This document shows positions 1-9,518 of a stretch of 64,000 nt of DNA, in pieces (within the stretch, counting starts at the first letter, position 1; the number at the start of each line of letters is the position of its first letter). The notes under the pieces are model-generated. The model was not told the DNA's origin, did not search any database, and saw only the letters and a program-made list of their open reading frames with translations. Source of the DNA: CAWDYA01 sp963806495 (GTDB lineage Bacteria; Acidobacteriota; Polarisedimenticolia; JACPZX01; DASXTC01); NCBI GenBank assembly GCA_963806495.1, contig CAWDYA010000007.1, forward strand, positions 248,001-312,000, in the 5' to 3' direction. The position numbers and the translations under genes are program-made.

Positions 1-330
1 CTGATCGTGGGCGTCGCCTACAAGCGGGACACCTCCGACACGCGCGAGTCGCCGGCGCTGGATATCATGAAGCTCCTGGCGGAGAAGGGGGCCCGGGTCG
101 ACTATCACGATCCTTTCGTTCCCTCCCTGCCGGCCGGGATGGGCGGGCCGGAGCGCCGCTCCGTTTCGCTGACGCCCGCGTCGCTCAAACGGTACGACTG
201 CGCGGTCGTCGTCAGCGACCACACCGATATCGACTACCAGAAGCTTGTGGACGGCTCGAGAGCCGTGGTGGATACACGAAATGCGACCCGGCGGGTGCGC
301 AGGGGGCGCAACAAGGTGATGAAGCTCTGA
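1..330 (+). CDS. UDP-N-acetyl-hexosamine (ManNAc/GlcNAc) 6-dehydrogenase, C-terminal part (partial)
   Basis: The 5' end lies outside the window; about 109 C-terminal residues are visible. The sequence opens with LIVGVAYKRDTSDTRESPAL followed by a YHDPFVP segment. This is the NAD/UDP-binding C-terminal domain of the UDP-glucose/GDP-mannose dehydrogenase family. The DTRESPALDI wording is closest to the WecC/WbpA branch that oxidises UDP-N-acetylhexosamines to the uronic acids. The stop TGA overlaps the ATG of the next gene (TGATG), so the two are probably translationally coupled in a polysaccharide operon. The substrate cannot be fixed without the N-terminal half. Confidence 0.85.
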   Translation: MIVGVAYKRDTSDTRESPALDIMKLLAEKGARVDYHDPFVPSLPAGMGGPERRSVSLTPASLKRYDCAVVVSDHTDIDYQKLVDGSRAVVDTRNATRRVRRGRNKVMKL

Positions 331-1292
331 TGAAGCGCCTACTCGTCACAGGTGGTGCAGGTTTCATAGGATCTCACCTCGTCGAGCGCCTCCTGGAGCG
401 GGGTGATCGGGTCGTGGTCCTGGACAACTTCGACTCCTATTACGACCCGGCAATCAAGAGACGCAATCTCGAGGCGGCCTCGCGGAAGACGGACCGATGC
501 TCGATCGTCGAGGGGGACATCCGTGATCCGGAGGCCCTCGATGCCCTGTTCGCGACGCAGACGCTCGATGTCGTGGTGCATCTGGCCGCCCGGGCAGGGG
601 TGAGGCCCTCCATCGAGGACCCGCTCCTGTACGAGGAGGTGAACGTCCGGGGAACCGCGAATCTGCTGGAGGCATGCCGCAGGCACGGTGTCGGGCGGTT
701 CGTGTTCGGCTCCTCCTCGTCGGTGTACGGCGACTCGACGGCGGTGCCCTTCTCCGAGGATGCACGGGTGGATCGCCCGGTCTCGCCGTACGCGGCCACC
801 AAGGTCGCCGGAGAGCTGCAGTGCTACACCTATCATCATCTGTTCGGGCTCGATGCGTTCTGCCTGCGCTTCTTCACCGTCTACGGTCCGCGCCAGAGGC
901 CCGAGATGGCGATCCACAAGTTCACGCGCCTGATCATGAACGGGGAGCCGCTGCCGCGATTCGGCGACGGGCGCACCGAGCGGGACTATACCTACATCGA
1001 TGACATCCTCGACGGAGTGCTCAAGGCGATTGATCGCGTCTCCGGGTACGGGATCTTCAATCTCGGCGAGTCGAAGCGGATCAGCCTGTCCTCGCTGATC
1101 GCGCTCATCGAGAAGGAGGTCGGCGTCAAGGCGGTCGTCGAGGCGCTGCCGGATCAGCCGGGGGACGTGAAGATGACCTGCGCCGACATCACGCTCGCCC
1201 GCGACCGGCTCGGCTACGACCCCCAGGTTCCGATCGAGGAGGGGATACGCCGGTTCGTGGCGTGGATCCGGCGGGACGAGAAGGGGAGATGA
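330..1292 (+). CDS. NAD-dependent epimerase, UDP-glucuronate 4-epimerase (CapI-like)
   Basis: This 320-residue extended short-chain dehydrogenase starts with the Rossmann motif GGAGFIGSHL at residues 8-17. It has the SSSSVYG segment and the catalytic YAATK (YxxxK) near residue 152. The early DNFDSYYDPAIKRRNL segment is characteristic of UDP-glucuronate 4-epimerases of the CapI type, which convert UDP-GlcA to UDP-GalA. It probably supplies UDP-galacturonate for the polysaccharide made by this locus, using UDP-GlcA from the dehydrogenase at 1985. The ATG overlaps the preceding stop and the next gene starts inside its own stop, so it sits in one operon. UDP-glucose 4-epimerase activity is the main alternative. 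Confidence 0.85.
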   Translation: MKRLLVTGGAGFIGSHLVERLLERGDRVVVLDNFDSYYDPAIKRRNLEAASRKTDRCSIVEGDIRDPEALDALFATQTLDVVVHLAARAGVRPSIEDPLLYEEVNVRGTANLLEACRRHGVGRFVFGSSSSVYGDSTAVPFSEDARVDRPVSPYAATKVAGELQCYTYHHLFGLDAFCLRFFTVYGPRQRPEMAIHKFTRLIMNGEPLPRFGDGRTERDYTYIDDILDGVLKAIDRVSGYGIFNLGESKRISLSSLIALIEKEVGVKAVVEALPDQPGDVKMTCADITLARDRLGYDPQVPIEEGIRRFVAWIRRDEKGR

Positions 1293-1978
1293 GAGTCTCG
1301 ATCGTCATGCCCGTCTACAACGAACGGGCATTCATCCGCACCATCGTCGAGCGGGTGATGGCGGTAGACCTCGCCGGGGTCGAGAAGGAACTGATCGTTG
1401 TGGACGACTGCTCGAGCGACGGCACCGGTGAGGAGCTGGCGCGTCTGGGGCAGCCCGGTCTCACGATTCTCAGGCACGAGCTGAACCGTGGCAAGGGAGC
1501 GGCGCTGCGCACCGGCTTCGCGCGGGCCGAGGGCGACGTCATCCTGATCCAGGACGCGGACCTCGAATACAATCCCGAGGAGTACCCGGTGCTCCTCAAG
1601 CCGATACGGGACGGTCACGCCGACGTCGTGTACGGGTCGCGGTTTCTCGGCGGACCGCATCGCGTCCACCTCTTCTGGCACATGGTGGGCAACCGGTTCC
1701 TGACGCTGCTGTCCAACATGATGTCGAATCTCAACCTCACCGACATGGAGACCTGCTACAAGGTCTTCCGGCGTGAGGTGGTGCAGGGGATGCGGCTCAG
1801 GTCCGACCGCTTCGGGTTCGAGCCGGAGTTCACGTTGAAGATCGCCCGGGCCGGCTGGCGGGTGTACGAGGTCCCGATCTCGTATCATGGCCGGGACTAC
1901 GCGGATGGAAAGAAGATCGGCTGGAAGGACGGCGTGAGCGCCGTCTACACCATCATCAAGTACCGATTCATGGATTGA
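1289..1978 (+). CDS. glycosyltransferase family 2 (dolichol-phosphate mannosyltransferase-like)
   Basis: This is a 229-residue cytoplasmic GT2 enzyme. The ATG at 1289 overlaps the preceding TGA (ATGA) and is preceded by AAGGGGAG, which fixes the start over the upstream in-frame ATG at 1262. It begins MRVSIVMPVYNE, then ELIVVDDCSSDGT, NRGKGAALRTG, and the metal-binding QDADLEY (DxD-like) near residue 92. The YGSRFLGG and DMETCYKVFRR segments are typical of the DPM1/GtrB-type family that transfers a sugar to a polyprenyl phosphate. There are no C-terminal membrane spans, so it is the short form. Donor and acceptor are not determinable. Confidence 0.87.
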   Translation: MRVSIVMPVYNERAFIRTIVERVMAVDLAGVEKELIVVDDCSSDGTGEELARLGQPGLTILRHELNRGKGAALRTGFARAEGDVILIQDADLEYNPEEYPVLLKPIRDGHADVVYGSRFLGGPHRVHLFWHMVGNRFLTLLSNMMSNLNLTDMETCYKVFRREVVQGMRLRSDRFGFEPEFTLKIARAGWRVYEVPISYHGRDYADGKKIGWKDGVSAVYTIIKYRFMD

Positions 1979-1984
1979 GGTGGA

Positions 1985-3301
1985 ATGAACATCGCGGTCA
2001 TCGGAACGGGATATGTCGGTCTGGTCACGGGCGCATGCTTTTCCGAGCTGGGCGTCAACGTCACCTGCATCGACAACGACGAGCGGAAGATCGGCGGTCT
2101 GCTCGAGGGGGTCATGCCGATCTACGAGCCGGGTCTCGAGCAGCTCGTCGAGAAGAACGTCAGGCAGCACCGGCTCTCGTTCAGCACGGATCTCGGCGCG
2201 GCGGTCGAGCGGTCGCTCGTCATCTTCATCGCCGTGGGCACCCCCGCGGATGACGGGGGGCGGGCCGATCTGACCTTCGTCAGGCAGGCGGCTGCCGAGA
2301 TCGGCGAGCGGATCAACGAGTACAAGGTCGTGGTGACGAAGAGCACCGTGCCGATGGGCACGGGCGCCTTGATCCGGCAGATCATCGAAAAGCACCGCCC
2401 CTCGCCGGTCCCGTTCAGCGTCGCCTCCAACCCCGAGTTCCTGCGCGAGGGAGCGGCGGTGGAGGATTTCATGCGGCCCAACCGGATCGTGATCGGCACC
2501 GAAGACTCCCAGGCGGCGGCCATCCTGCGCGATCTCTACCGGCCGTTGTACCTGATCGAGACCCCGTTCGTGATCACGAACGTCGTCACGGCGGAGATGA
2601 TCAAGTACGCCTCGAACGCCTTCCTGGCGACGAAGATCTCCTTCATCAACGAGATCGCCCAGCTCTGCGACCGGCTGGGCGCCGACGTGCACGATGTCGC
2701 GAAGGGGATGGGCCTCGACAACCGGATCGGTCGCAAGTTCCTCCATCCGGGTCCCGGCTTCGGGGGCTCCTGCTTCCCCAAGGACACATCCGCGGTCGTG
2801 GCCATGGCGCGTGAGGCGGGAACCCCCATGCGCGTCGTCGACGCGGTGATCGAGGTGAACGCGAGGCAGCCGGAGGTGATGCTCGCGAAGATCCGCGAGC
2901 TTGTGCCCGAGCCCGAGGGGAAGACGGCGGCCGTTCTCGGGCTTTCCTTCAAGCCCAACACCGATGACATCCGGGAGTCGCCCTCGCTGAGGGTGATCGA
3001 GGGGCTCCAGAGGATGAAGATGCACGTGCGCACATACGACCCGATCGCGATGGACAACGCGCGCTCGGTGCTCGAGGGTGTGGAGTTCTGCGGCGACGAG
3101 TACGAAGCGGTCGAGGGAAGCGATGTCCTGGTCCTGGCGACCGAGTGGAACCAGTTCCGCGCGCTCGATATGGGGCGGGTCAAGTCCCTGATGCGGGCGC
3201 CGGCCCTGGCCGATCTGAGGAACATCTACGAGCCTGACGATATGCAACGGCTCGGCTTCCGTTACCGGTGCGTCGGGCGCCGGACGGTCGAGCCGGCCTG
3301 A
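1985..3301 (+). CDS. ugd: UDP-glucose 6-dehydrogenase
   Basis: This 438-residue protein has a Ugd-type N-terminus, MNIAVIGTGYVGLVTGACF. It has the central STVPMGTG segment and the catalytic segment GPGFGGSCFPKD, with the nucleophilic cysteine near residue 261. The C-terminal domain carries GLSFKPNTDDIRESPS. It oxidises UDP-glucose twice to UDP-glucuronate. The product would feed the 4-epimerase at 330 and the decarboxylase at 27090. A good ribosome site (GAGGTGGA) lies just before the ATG, six bases after the previous gene ends. The length is normal for bacterial Ugd. Confidence 0.95.
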   Translation: MNIAVIGTGYVGLVTGACFSELGVNVTCIDNDERKIGGLLEGVMPIYEPGLEQLVEKNVRQHRLSFSTDLGAAVERSLVIFIAVGTPADDGGRADLTFVRQAAAEIGERINEYKVVVTKSTVPMGTGALIRQIIEKHRPSPVPFSVASNPEFLREGAAVEDFMRPNRIVIGTEDSQAAAILRDLYRPLYLIETPFVITNVVTAEMIKYASNAFLATKISFINEIAQLCDRLGADVHDVAKGMGLDNRIGRKFLHPGPGFGGSCFPKDTSAVVAMAREAGTPMRVVDAVIEVNARQPEVMLAKIRELVPEPEGKTAAVLGLSFKPNTDDIRESPSLRVIEGLQRMKMHVRTYDPIAMDNARSVLEGVEFCGDEYEAVEGSDVLVLATEWNQFRALDMGRVKSLMRAPALADLRNIYEPDDMQRLGFRYRCVGRRTVEPA

Positions 3302-3311
3302 GGGGGATTCG

Positions 3312-4262
3312 ATGGCGTTGAACCTGGTCACCGGAGGAGGCGGCTTCATCGGATCGCACATCGCCGAGCGCCTGCTCCTCGACGGGCACGAGGTGCGCGT
3401 GCTCGACAACTTCAGCACGGGCCGCCGCGGAAATCTGGATTTCGCCGAGTCGGGGGCGCGCGGCCGCCTCGAGGTAATCGAGGGCGACATAACCGACGTG
3501 GAGATCGTCCGCCGGGCGATGAACGGCGTGGAGCACGTGTTCCACCAGGCGGCCATCCCGTCCGTGCCGCGCTCGGTGGCGGACCCCGCGGCGAGCAATC
3601 ACGCCAACGTGACGGGGACACTTCTCCTGCTTCTCGCGGCGCGCGATGCCGGGGTGAAGCGGTTCGTCTACGCATCTTCTTCGTCGGTCTACGGCGAGAG
3701 CCCGACCCTGCCCAAGGTCGAGACGATGCCGCCCGAGCCGCTCTCCCCGTACGCGATCTCGAAGCTCGCCGCCGAGCAGTACGCTCGGGCCTTTCATCGT
3801 CTGTACGGTCTGCCGACCATCGGGCTGCGTTACTTCAACATCTTCGGGCCTCGCCAGGACCCCGGCTCCGAGTACGCGGCCGTGATCCCGAAATTCATCA
3901 CGGCGATTGCCGCGGGCCGCCGGCCGGTGATCTTCGGGGACGGCGAACAGACCCGTGACTTTACCTATATCAGCAACGCCGTGGATGCGAACCTGCGTGC
4001 GCGGGACTCCGGTGAGGCGGCCTTCGGCCGTTCCTTCAACGTGGCCTGCGGGGACCGCTTCAGCCTTCTCGATCTCGTGGCGCAGATCAACAGGATCCAG
4101 GGGACGAACATCCAGCCCGAGCACGCGGCGCCGCGGCCGGGGGATGTCAAGCATTCACTCGCGGATATCGCGGCAGCCGGGGCCAGCCTGGGCTACCGGC
4201 CCGTCGTGGGGTTCACGGAGGGACTGGCCAAGACGGTCGCCTGGTTCGGCCCGAAGACCTGA
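3312..4262 (+). CDS. NAD-dependent epimerase/dehydratase (UDP-hexose/UDP-HexNAc 4-epimerase-like)
   Basis: This 316-residue extended SDR has GGGGFIGSH at its N-terminus, the DNFSTGRRGNL segment, YASSSSVYG, and the catalytic YAISK (YxxxK) near residue 150. It also has RYFNIFGPRQDP. The RYFNIFGPRQDP and FGDGEQTRDFTY wording matches the WbpP/GalE-like group that epimerises UDP-glucose or UDP-N-acetylglucosamine at C4. It sits between ugd and the O-antigen ligase-like gene, with short gaps consistent with one transcript. The exact substrate is inferred, not shown. Confidence 0.85.
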   Translation: MALNLVTGGGGFIGSHIAERLLLDGHEVRVLDNFSTGRRGNLDFAESGARGRLEVIEGDITDVEIVRRAMNGVEHVFHQAAIPSVPRSVADPAASNHANVTGTLLLLLAARDAGVKRFVYASSSSVYGESPTLPKVETMPPEPLSPYAISKLAAEQYARAFHRLYGLPTIGLRYFNIFGPRQDPGSEYAAVIPKFITAIAAGRRPVIFGDGEQTRDFTYISNAVDANLRARDSGEAAFGRSFNVACGDRFSLLDLVAQINRIQGTNIQPEHAAPRPGDVKHSLADIAAAGASLGYRPVVGFTEGLAKTVAWFGPKT

Positions 4263-4265
4263 CCG

Positions 4266-5918
4266 ATGCGGCGACCGGCGGGCGCCACCCTTCAGGCCGT
4301 CCTCGACATGATGATCGAGGGGGTCCTCATCGGCCTTCTCGTATTCACGCCGCTCGCCTTCGGCACGGTCCACACCTGGGCCATTTCCCTGACACAGGCC
4401 GGGGTGCTGGTGCTCTTCTCGCTCTGGCTGATCCGGCTGATCTGGGCCCGTCCCGAGTCGAGGCCGACGCGCTCCGCACCGGTGGACGGGGCCGCTGTGA
4501 AGATTTTCGGCTACCGTCTCGTCCGCACGAGGCTGGCGGCACCCGTCGCGCTCTTCCTGGTCCTCGTCGCGCTGCAGCTCGTTCCGCTTCCTCCCGCGAT
4601 AGTGCGTGCGATCTCACCGGCCTCTGCCTCCACGTTCGATCGGAGCCTGCCGGGATACGCGTCGGGGGGGCCCGTCGATTTCAGACGATTCGAGACGTGG
4701 CTTGCCGGAACCGACGAGGGCGCCGTCGAGAAGCTCCTCTCCGGTCCCGGCGCGATCCCGATCCGATCGGATCCCATCCACCCGGCGGCTCGCCCGCTCT
4801 CCGTCTACCCCTTCGAAACGGCGCGGCGTTTTCTGATGCTTCTGACGCTTCTGATGACTTTTCTCGTCGCGGCCAACGCGATACGCGATCGGGCGGCGCT
4901 CGAACGGGTCTGGTGGATCGTCATCATCACCGGGCTGGGGATGAGCGTGCTCGGGATGGTGCAGCGGCTCCAGTGGAACGGCCGGATCTACTGGTTCTAC
5001 CCCGTCGCGGAAGGGGCCTCCCCTTACGGTCCCTTCCTGAATCACAATCACTTCGCAGCCTATCTCGAGATGGCGATACCGCTCGCCGTCGCCATGCTCC
5101 TCGCGAGGCTGTCCCGCCTGAGGGGAGCCCCGCCGCCTGCTGCGGCCGAGGGCGGGACAACCGGCCCGGGCGGCCTGCTGGTGGTCATGCGCCGTGGACC
5201 GGAGGCGCTCGCGCGCCTCGGCATGAGCGGCTTCACGGCGATCGTGATGCTCGCGGCGCTGGTGTTGTCCGGTTCGCGTGGCGCGATCATGTCGCTGGCC
5301 GCCGCGACGCTGCTGTACGGCGCCGTGATGCTGCTGCGCGGTCAGACGGGAAGAAGCGAGTGGATCGTGGCAGGCGTGATCCTCGTCGCGGGGATCTCCT
5401 TCTCCGCGTGGGTTGGAGCGGAGCGGGTGGCGGAGACCGGGCGCCGGCTGGCCAGCGTGAGCGAGTTCGAGGCCGAGCCGTCGCTGTCGGCGCGAGTGCT
5501 GGGATGGCGCTATACCCTGCACATCTTCAGGGACTATCCGCTTCTGGGGTCCGGCCTGGGGACCTTCGCCCAGGCCTGGTTGCACTACTATCCCCCCGGC
5601 ACGGCGAATATCTGGAAGGAGGCGCACAACGACTATCTCCAGGTCGGAGCCGAGACGGGGCTGGCCGGGCTGACGGCGTTCATCTGGGGGTTGATCGTCT
5701 TTCTGAGACGCTATCTGTTCCGTGACACCCGGGAGCCGGCGGCCCTCTCCATGGGCGATCCGCAGCTCCGGCACGGCATCGCGATTGGTCTGCTTTCCCT
5801 TCTCTTCCACTCCATGGTCGACTTCAGCCTCCAGGTCGCGGCGATCGCGCTGCTGTTCGTGGTGCTTGCCGGGATCCTGGTGGGTGAGACTGCCCGGAGC
5901 GCGGAGGCGCTGACGTGA
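4266..5918 (+). CDS. O-antigen ligase / Wzy-type polymerase family membrane protein
   Basis: This 550-residue protein has many hydrophobic spans from about residue 15 onward and near the C-terminus. The Wzy_C region is recognisable: NHNHFAAYLEMAIPLAVAML, then SGSRGAIMSLAAA, then YPLLGSGLGTF followed by EAHNDYLQVGAETGLAG. The HNDYLQ and GSGLGTF signatures are the usual periplasmic-loop features of the O-antigen ligase/polymerase family. It probably polymerises repeat units or ligates polysaccharide at the outer face of the inner membrane. A hydrophilic insert (residues about 120-180) lies between early spans. Ligase and polymerase roles cannot be separated by sequence alone. Confidence 0.82.
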   Translation: MRRPAGATLQAVLDMMIEGVLIGLLVFTPLAFGTVHTWAISLTQAGVLVLFSLWLIRLIWARPESRPTRSAPVDGAAVKIFGYRLVRTRLAAPVALFLVLVALQLVPLPPAIVRAISPASASTFDRSLPGYASGGPVDFRRFETWLAGTDEGAVEKLLSGPGAIPIRSDPIHPAARPLSVYPFETARRFLMLLTLLMTFLVAANAIRDRAALERVWWIVIITGLGMSVLGMVQRLQWNGRIYWFYPVAEGASPYGPFLNHNHFAAYLEMAIPLAVAMLLARLSRLRGAPPPAAAEGGTTGPGGLLVVMRRGPEALARLGMSGFTAIVMLAALVLSGSRGAIMSLAAATLLYGAVMLLRGQTGRSEWIVAGVILVAGISFSAWVGAERVAETGRRLASVSEFEAEPSLSARVLGWRYTLHIFRDYPLLGSGLGTFAQAWLHYYPPGTANIWKEAHNDYLQVGAETGLAGLTAFIWGLIVFLRRYLFRDTREPAALSMGDPQLRHGIAIGLLSLLFHSMVDFSLQVAAIALLFVVLAGILVGETARSAEALT

Positions 5919-7036
5919 AGATCCCTTTTCTGGACCTCTCGAGACAGTACGATTCGATCGGCGCGGAGATTGAGGCCGCCGCCCTGGCTGTGCTGCGCAG
6001 CCAGCGCTACGTCCTCGGCCCCGAGGTCGAGTCGCTGGAACGCGACATCGCCGCCGTGTGCGGCACCCGCCACGCGATCGGCGTCGCGTCGGGCACGGAT
6101 GCGCTCCTGATCGCCCTGCAGGCACTGGGGGTGGGCCCCGGCGACGAAGTGGTGACCTCGGCTTTCTCCTTCTTCGCCACCGCCTCGTCGATTGCGCGTC
6201 TCGGCGCGCGGCCCGTTTTCGCGGACATCGACGCAGGAACCTTCAATCTCGATCCGGCCGCGGTCGCCCTGGTCACGCGGGTCTCGACACGCGTGGTCAT
6301 GCCGGTGCACATCTTCGGTCAGTGCGCCGACGTCGAGGCGATCCGTGAGGCCGCGAGGAGCGCTTCCGGACGCAACGTGCCGCTCGTGGAGGACGCCGCA
6401 CAGGCGATTGGCGCCCTGCGCAACGGCCGTCCGGCAGGCTCGCTCTCGAGCGCGGGGTGTCTGTCGTTCTATCCGACGAAGAACCTCGGGGGCGCGGGCG
6501 ACGGCGGGATGATCGTCACCGACGACGAGGGAATCGACCGGGCGGCGAGACGGCTGCGCGCGCACGGCGACGTCGGCAGGTACGACCACCGCGATCTGGG
6601 GATGAACAGCCGCCTGGACGCGATCCAGGCGGCCGTCCTGCGGGTGAAGGCCTCCCATCTGGCCCGGTTCAACGAGCAGCGCCGGCAGCGTGCCGCGACA
6701 TACGATCGCCTGCTGTCCGGCGTCGGCGGCGATCTGCGGCTTCCGGTCGTCGCCGCGGGCAACACGCATACGTACCATCAGTACGTCGTCAGGACGGGCC
6801 GTCGAGACGCGCTGGCCTCGCATCTCGCCGGGCTCGGCATCGGCACGGCCGTCTACTACCCCACGCCGCTCCACCTGCAGCCGTGTTTCGCCCCGCTCGG
6901 GTACGGAGTCGGCGACCTGCCGCGCACGGAGGCGGCGTGCCGCGAGGTGCTCGCGCTGCCCTTGTACCCTGAGCTGACGGAAGAAGAGCAGGAGCGGGTG
7001 GCAGCCGGGATCGCCGCCTTCTTTACGGGGAGCTGA
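5915..7036 (+). CDS. DegT/DnrJ/EryC1/StrS family sugar aminotransferase
   Basis: This 373-residue PLP enzyme starts at a GTG that overlaps the previous stop (GTGA). Visible features are the VASGTDALLIAL PLP-phosphate site, the EDAAQAIGA segment with the aspartate that contacts the pyridine nitrogen, and FYPTKNLGGAGDGG, which holds the Schiff-base lysine near residue 190. The family transaminates keto-sugar nucleotides to amino sugars. Alongside the HexNAc dehydrogenase at the window start, it could make a WbpE-type 3-amino-hexuronate, but its partner oxidase is not visible here. Assignment to the family is firm; the substrate is inferred. Confidence 0.9.
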   Translation: MKIPFLDLSRQYDSIGAEIEAAALAVLRSQRYVLGPEVESLERDIAAVCGTRHAIGVASGTDALLIALQALGVGPGDEVVTSAFSFFATASSIARLGARPVFADIDAGTFNLDPAAVALVTRVSTRVVMPVHIFGQCADVEAIREAARSASGRNVPLVEDAAQAIGALRNGRPAGSLSSAGCLSFYPTKNLGGAGDGGMIVTDDEGIDRAARRLRAHGDVGRYDHRDLGMNSRLDAIQAAVLRVKASHLARFNEQRRQRAATYDRLLSGVGGDLRLPVVAAGNTHTYHQYVVRTGRRDALASHLAGLGIGTAVYYPTPLHLQPCFAPLGYGVGDLPRTEAACREVLALPLYPELTEEEQERVAAGIAAFFTGS

Positions 7037-7043
7037 GCCGGAC

Positions 7044-8384
7044 GTGCCCGATCGACTCGACAGCCGGAGATTCAAGATCGCCGCGACGCTGGTCGTCTCG
7101 GTGGTCTGTGCGGCCGGGTGTCTGCTGGAGGCGGAGCGGGCGATCTCGTATCAGCGGGGCGTGCGCGGCGGGGCGCTGTACGTCGCCGGAGACCCCGCGC
7201 GTGCCTATCCGTATCTCGTCAATGCGGCCCGCGCGCCGCTGCTTGGCCGCCTCAATGCTCGACCACTGCTCGACCTCGGCGAAGTGGCCACCTGGGCTAT
7301 CGATGATCCACGGATGGCCCTCTACCAGCCTCGCCTGACCCCGGAGGCGGCGGCCCGGCTGGCCTTCGTCTCACACACGGAGGCGCTGGATCGCGATCCG
7401 ACATCCACGCGGGCGATGGCGGGGCTGGCGGATCTGTTCCGCCGTGTGCTGATGCTCAAACTGAAGAAGAGCGTTCCCACGCTGGGGGAGCTGGTGCCGC
7501 CGGCCCGGTCGGGCGAGCGGACGCCCGAGTCCCCCGAGGAGCGTCTCGTGGTGGCCGCCTACCGACGCGCGATCGAGATGGAGCCGTCCAATTATTTCTG
7601 GTATGCGTATCTGGCCGATTTCCTCGAGGAGCGCGGGCGGCACGCGGAGGCGCTGCCGCTGTACGGGCGCGCGATCGAGTTGATGCCGTCCCTGTCGTGG
7701 CATTACTACCTCGGCGCCACGGGGCCACTGCCGGCTGACATGTTCGCGGTGGCCCGGGCCGGGCTGGAGCGGGCGTTGAAGACGAACGTCGTCTTCCGTC
7801 CGGAGAAGATCGAATCGAACATCGGCTACCTGTACGAGCGCCAGCGCGAGTACGACGAGGCGTTGCGCCATTACCGGCGCGCGATCGAGCTGGCGCCCGA
7901 TCCGTCGCAGTACCTGTATCAGGCGGCGATCATCTTCGCCTTCAAGCGGCAGCCCGTAGACGCCATGGAGTACTTCAAGCGAGCCCTGTCGCGCGGCACG
8001 CTCAACGATCACCAGCAGCTCGAGACGTACCGCCGGATGGGAATGCTGTCCCTGGACCGGAGCGCCGCCTCGGCGGTCGGGTATCTGAGGAAGGCGCTCG
8101 CGCTCGATCCATCATCATACGAGACCCGGGTCGAGCTCGCCCGGGCGCTCCTGGCCGCGGGCGAGGACGAGGCGGCGGAGTCCGAAGCGGGACAGGCGAA
8201 AGATCTGAGACCGACCCGGCCCGAGGCGTATGAGTTCCTGATGGACCTGTACGCGGGAAGAGGCGAGGAAGCGCGTGCGATTCCGCTGGCGCGTCGGCTG
8301 ACGGAGCTCTATCCATCCAACGACGCGTACAGGGCGCGCCTCGACGACCTGTACAGCCGGATGGGCGGTGCGGGACCGGACTGA
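7044..8384 (+). CDS. tetratricopeptide repeat protein, membrane-anchored or secreted
   Basis: This 446-residue protein has a GTG start 7 bases after the previous stop. A single hydrophobic segment at residues about 11-29 suggests a signal anchor. TPR-like helical pairs follow, for example ALPLYGRAIELMPS, ALRHYRRAIELAPD and AVGYLRKALALDPS. TPR proteins of this sort in exopolysaccharide loci often act as periplasmic scaffolds for polymerisation or export, as AlgK and PelB do. No catalytic motif is visible. The position between a sugar aminotransferase and manC supports a polysaccharide role by context only. Confidence 0.75.
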   Translation: MPDRLDSRRFKIAATLVVSVVCAAGCLLEAERAISYQRGVRGGALYVAGDPARAYPYLVNAARAPLLGRLNARPLLDLGEVATWAIDDPRMALYQPRLTPEAAARLAFVSHTEALDRDPTSTRAMAGLADLFRRVLMLKLKKSVPTLGELVPPARSGERTPESPEERLVVAAYRRAIEMEPSNYFWYAYLADFLEERGRHAEALPLYGRAIELMPSLSWHYYLGATGPLPADMFAVARAGLERALKTNVVFRPEKIESNIGYLYERQREYDEALRHYRRAIELAPDPSQYLYQAAIIFAFKRQPVDAMEYFKRALSRGTLNDHQQLETYRRMGMLSLDRSAASAVGYLRKALALDPSSYETRVELARALLAAGEDEAAESEAGQAKDLRPTRPEAYEFLMDLYAGRGEEARAIPLARRLTELYPSNDAYRARLDDLYSRMGGAGPD

Positions 8385-8414
8385 CACCGGGGTGCGGCCA
8401 AAGGAGAGATCGAC

Positions 8415-9518
8415 ATGAAGCGAGGCGTCTATCACGTCATCATGGCAGGAGGCTCGGGCACGCGGTTCTGGCCCGTCAGCCGCGCATCACGGCCGAAACA
8501 GTTTCTCAGCCTGGTGGGGGACCGGCCCCTGCTCCGGCAGGCGTACGAGCGCGCCGTCGCGATGTCGGGCCCGGACGCGGTGTACGTTGCCGCGGGGGAG
8601 TCGCATCGCGGCATGGTCGAGCGGGCATTGCCGGGATTCGACACACGCCGTCTCATCGCGGAGCCATGCGCCCGCAACACGGGCCCGTGCGTGGGGTTGT
8701 CGGCGTTGATGCTGGCCGAGCTGGATCCGGATGCGGTCATGGTCGTGGCCCCGGCGGACCATGTCTACACGAGGCCGCAGGCGCTCGCCGACGCCCTCGC
8801 CGTCGCGGTGAACGAGGCCCGCTCGGCCGATTGCCTCGTGACGCTGGGAATCCGTCCGACGCGGCCCGATACGGGCTACGGGTATATCGAGGTGATGGGT
8901 GACGAGGCCGCCCGGGAAGGCGTGGTGCGCCGCACCGCGCGTTTCGTGGAGAAGCCCGATGAGCCCACGGCGCTGGCTTATCTTGCCTCGGGTCGGTTTC
9001 TCTGGAACAGCGGGGTCTTCGTCTGGCGCCTCCGTGTCATCCTCGATGCGATCGCCCGGTACGCCCCCGATCTGAACGAGGGGCTGGGGCGGATCCGGGC
9101 GATCCGGAGCGGACCGGGCACGCAGGAAGAGCTCGGCGCGGAGTTCGCCTCCATGCCCTCGATCTCGATCGACTACGCCGTTCTGGAGAAGGCGCAGGAC
9201 GTCCGGGTGGTCGCGGTGGACCCCGGCTGGAGCGACGTGGGCTCGTGGGATGCCGTGGCGGAGCTTCAGGAGGCGGCGCACGCAGCCGGGCACGCGCAGG
9301 AACAGGAAGAGGACGAGCGTGTGGTGCGCGTGGGCTCAAAGCGATGCTTCTTCTTCGAGGGGACCGAAGGACGGCGTGTCGTCGCTCTCGTGGGAGTCGA
9401 GGATCTGATCGTCGTCGACGCAGGCGACGCCGTGCTGATCTGCCGCAAGGGGGATTCCCAGTCCGTCAGGACGGTGGTCGAGGCCCTGAGGAGCCGGGGG
9501 AGGAATGACCTCCTCTAG
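8415..9518 (+). CDS. manC: mannose-1-phosphate guanylyltransferase
   Basis: This 367-residue protein makes GDP-mannose from GTP and mannose-1-phosphate. Near the N-terminus is the pyrophosphorylase signature MAGGSGTRFWPVSR followed by RPKQFL. Further on are the VAPADHVY segment and FVEKPDEPTA, and then LWNSGVFVWR. A strong ribosome site (AAAGGAGAG) precedes the ATG. It lacks the C-terminal phosphomannose isomerase (cupin) domain of long ManC proteins, so it is the single-function form. The next gene starts 14 bases before its stop. Confidence 0.93.
   Translation: MKRGVYHVIMAGGSGTRFWPVSRASRPKQFLSLVGDRPLLRQAYERAVAMSGPDAVYVAAGESHRGMVERALPGFDTRRLIAEPCARNTGPCVGLSALMLAELDPDAVMVVAPADHVYTRPQALADALAVAVNEARSADCLVTLGIRPTRPDTGYGYIEVMGDEAAREGVVRRTARFVEKPDEPTALAYLASGRFLWNSGVFVWRLRVILDAIARYAPDLNEGLGRIRAIRSGPGTQEELGAEFASMPSISIDYAVLEKAQDVRVVAVDPGWSDVGSWDAVAELQEAAHAAGHAQEQEEDERVVRVGSKRCFFFEGTEGRRVVALVGVEDLIVVDAGDAVLICRKGDSQSVRTVVEALRSRGRNDLL

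Noticed and set aside
1214..3598. A 794-residue open frame on the minus strand opposite ugd
   Set aside because: It is antisense to three well-supported genes and is rich in Arg, His and Asp with no domain, typical of GC-rich shadow frames.
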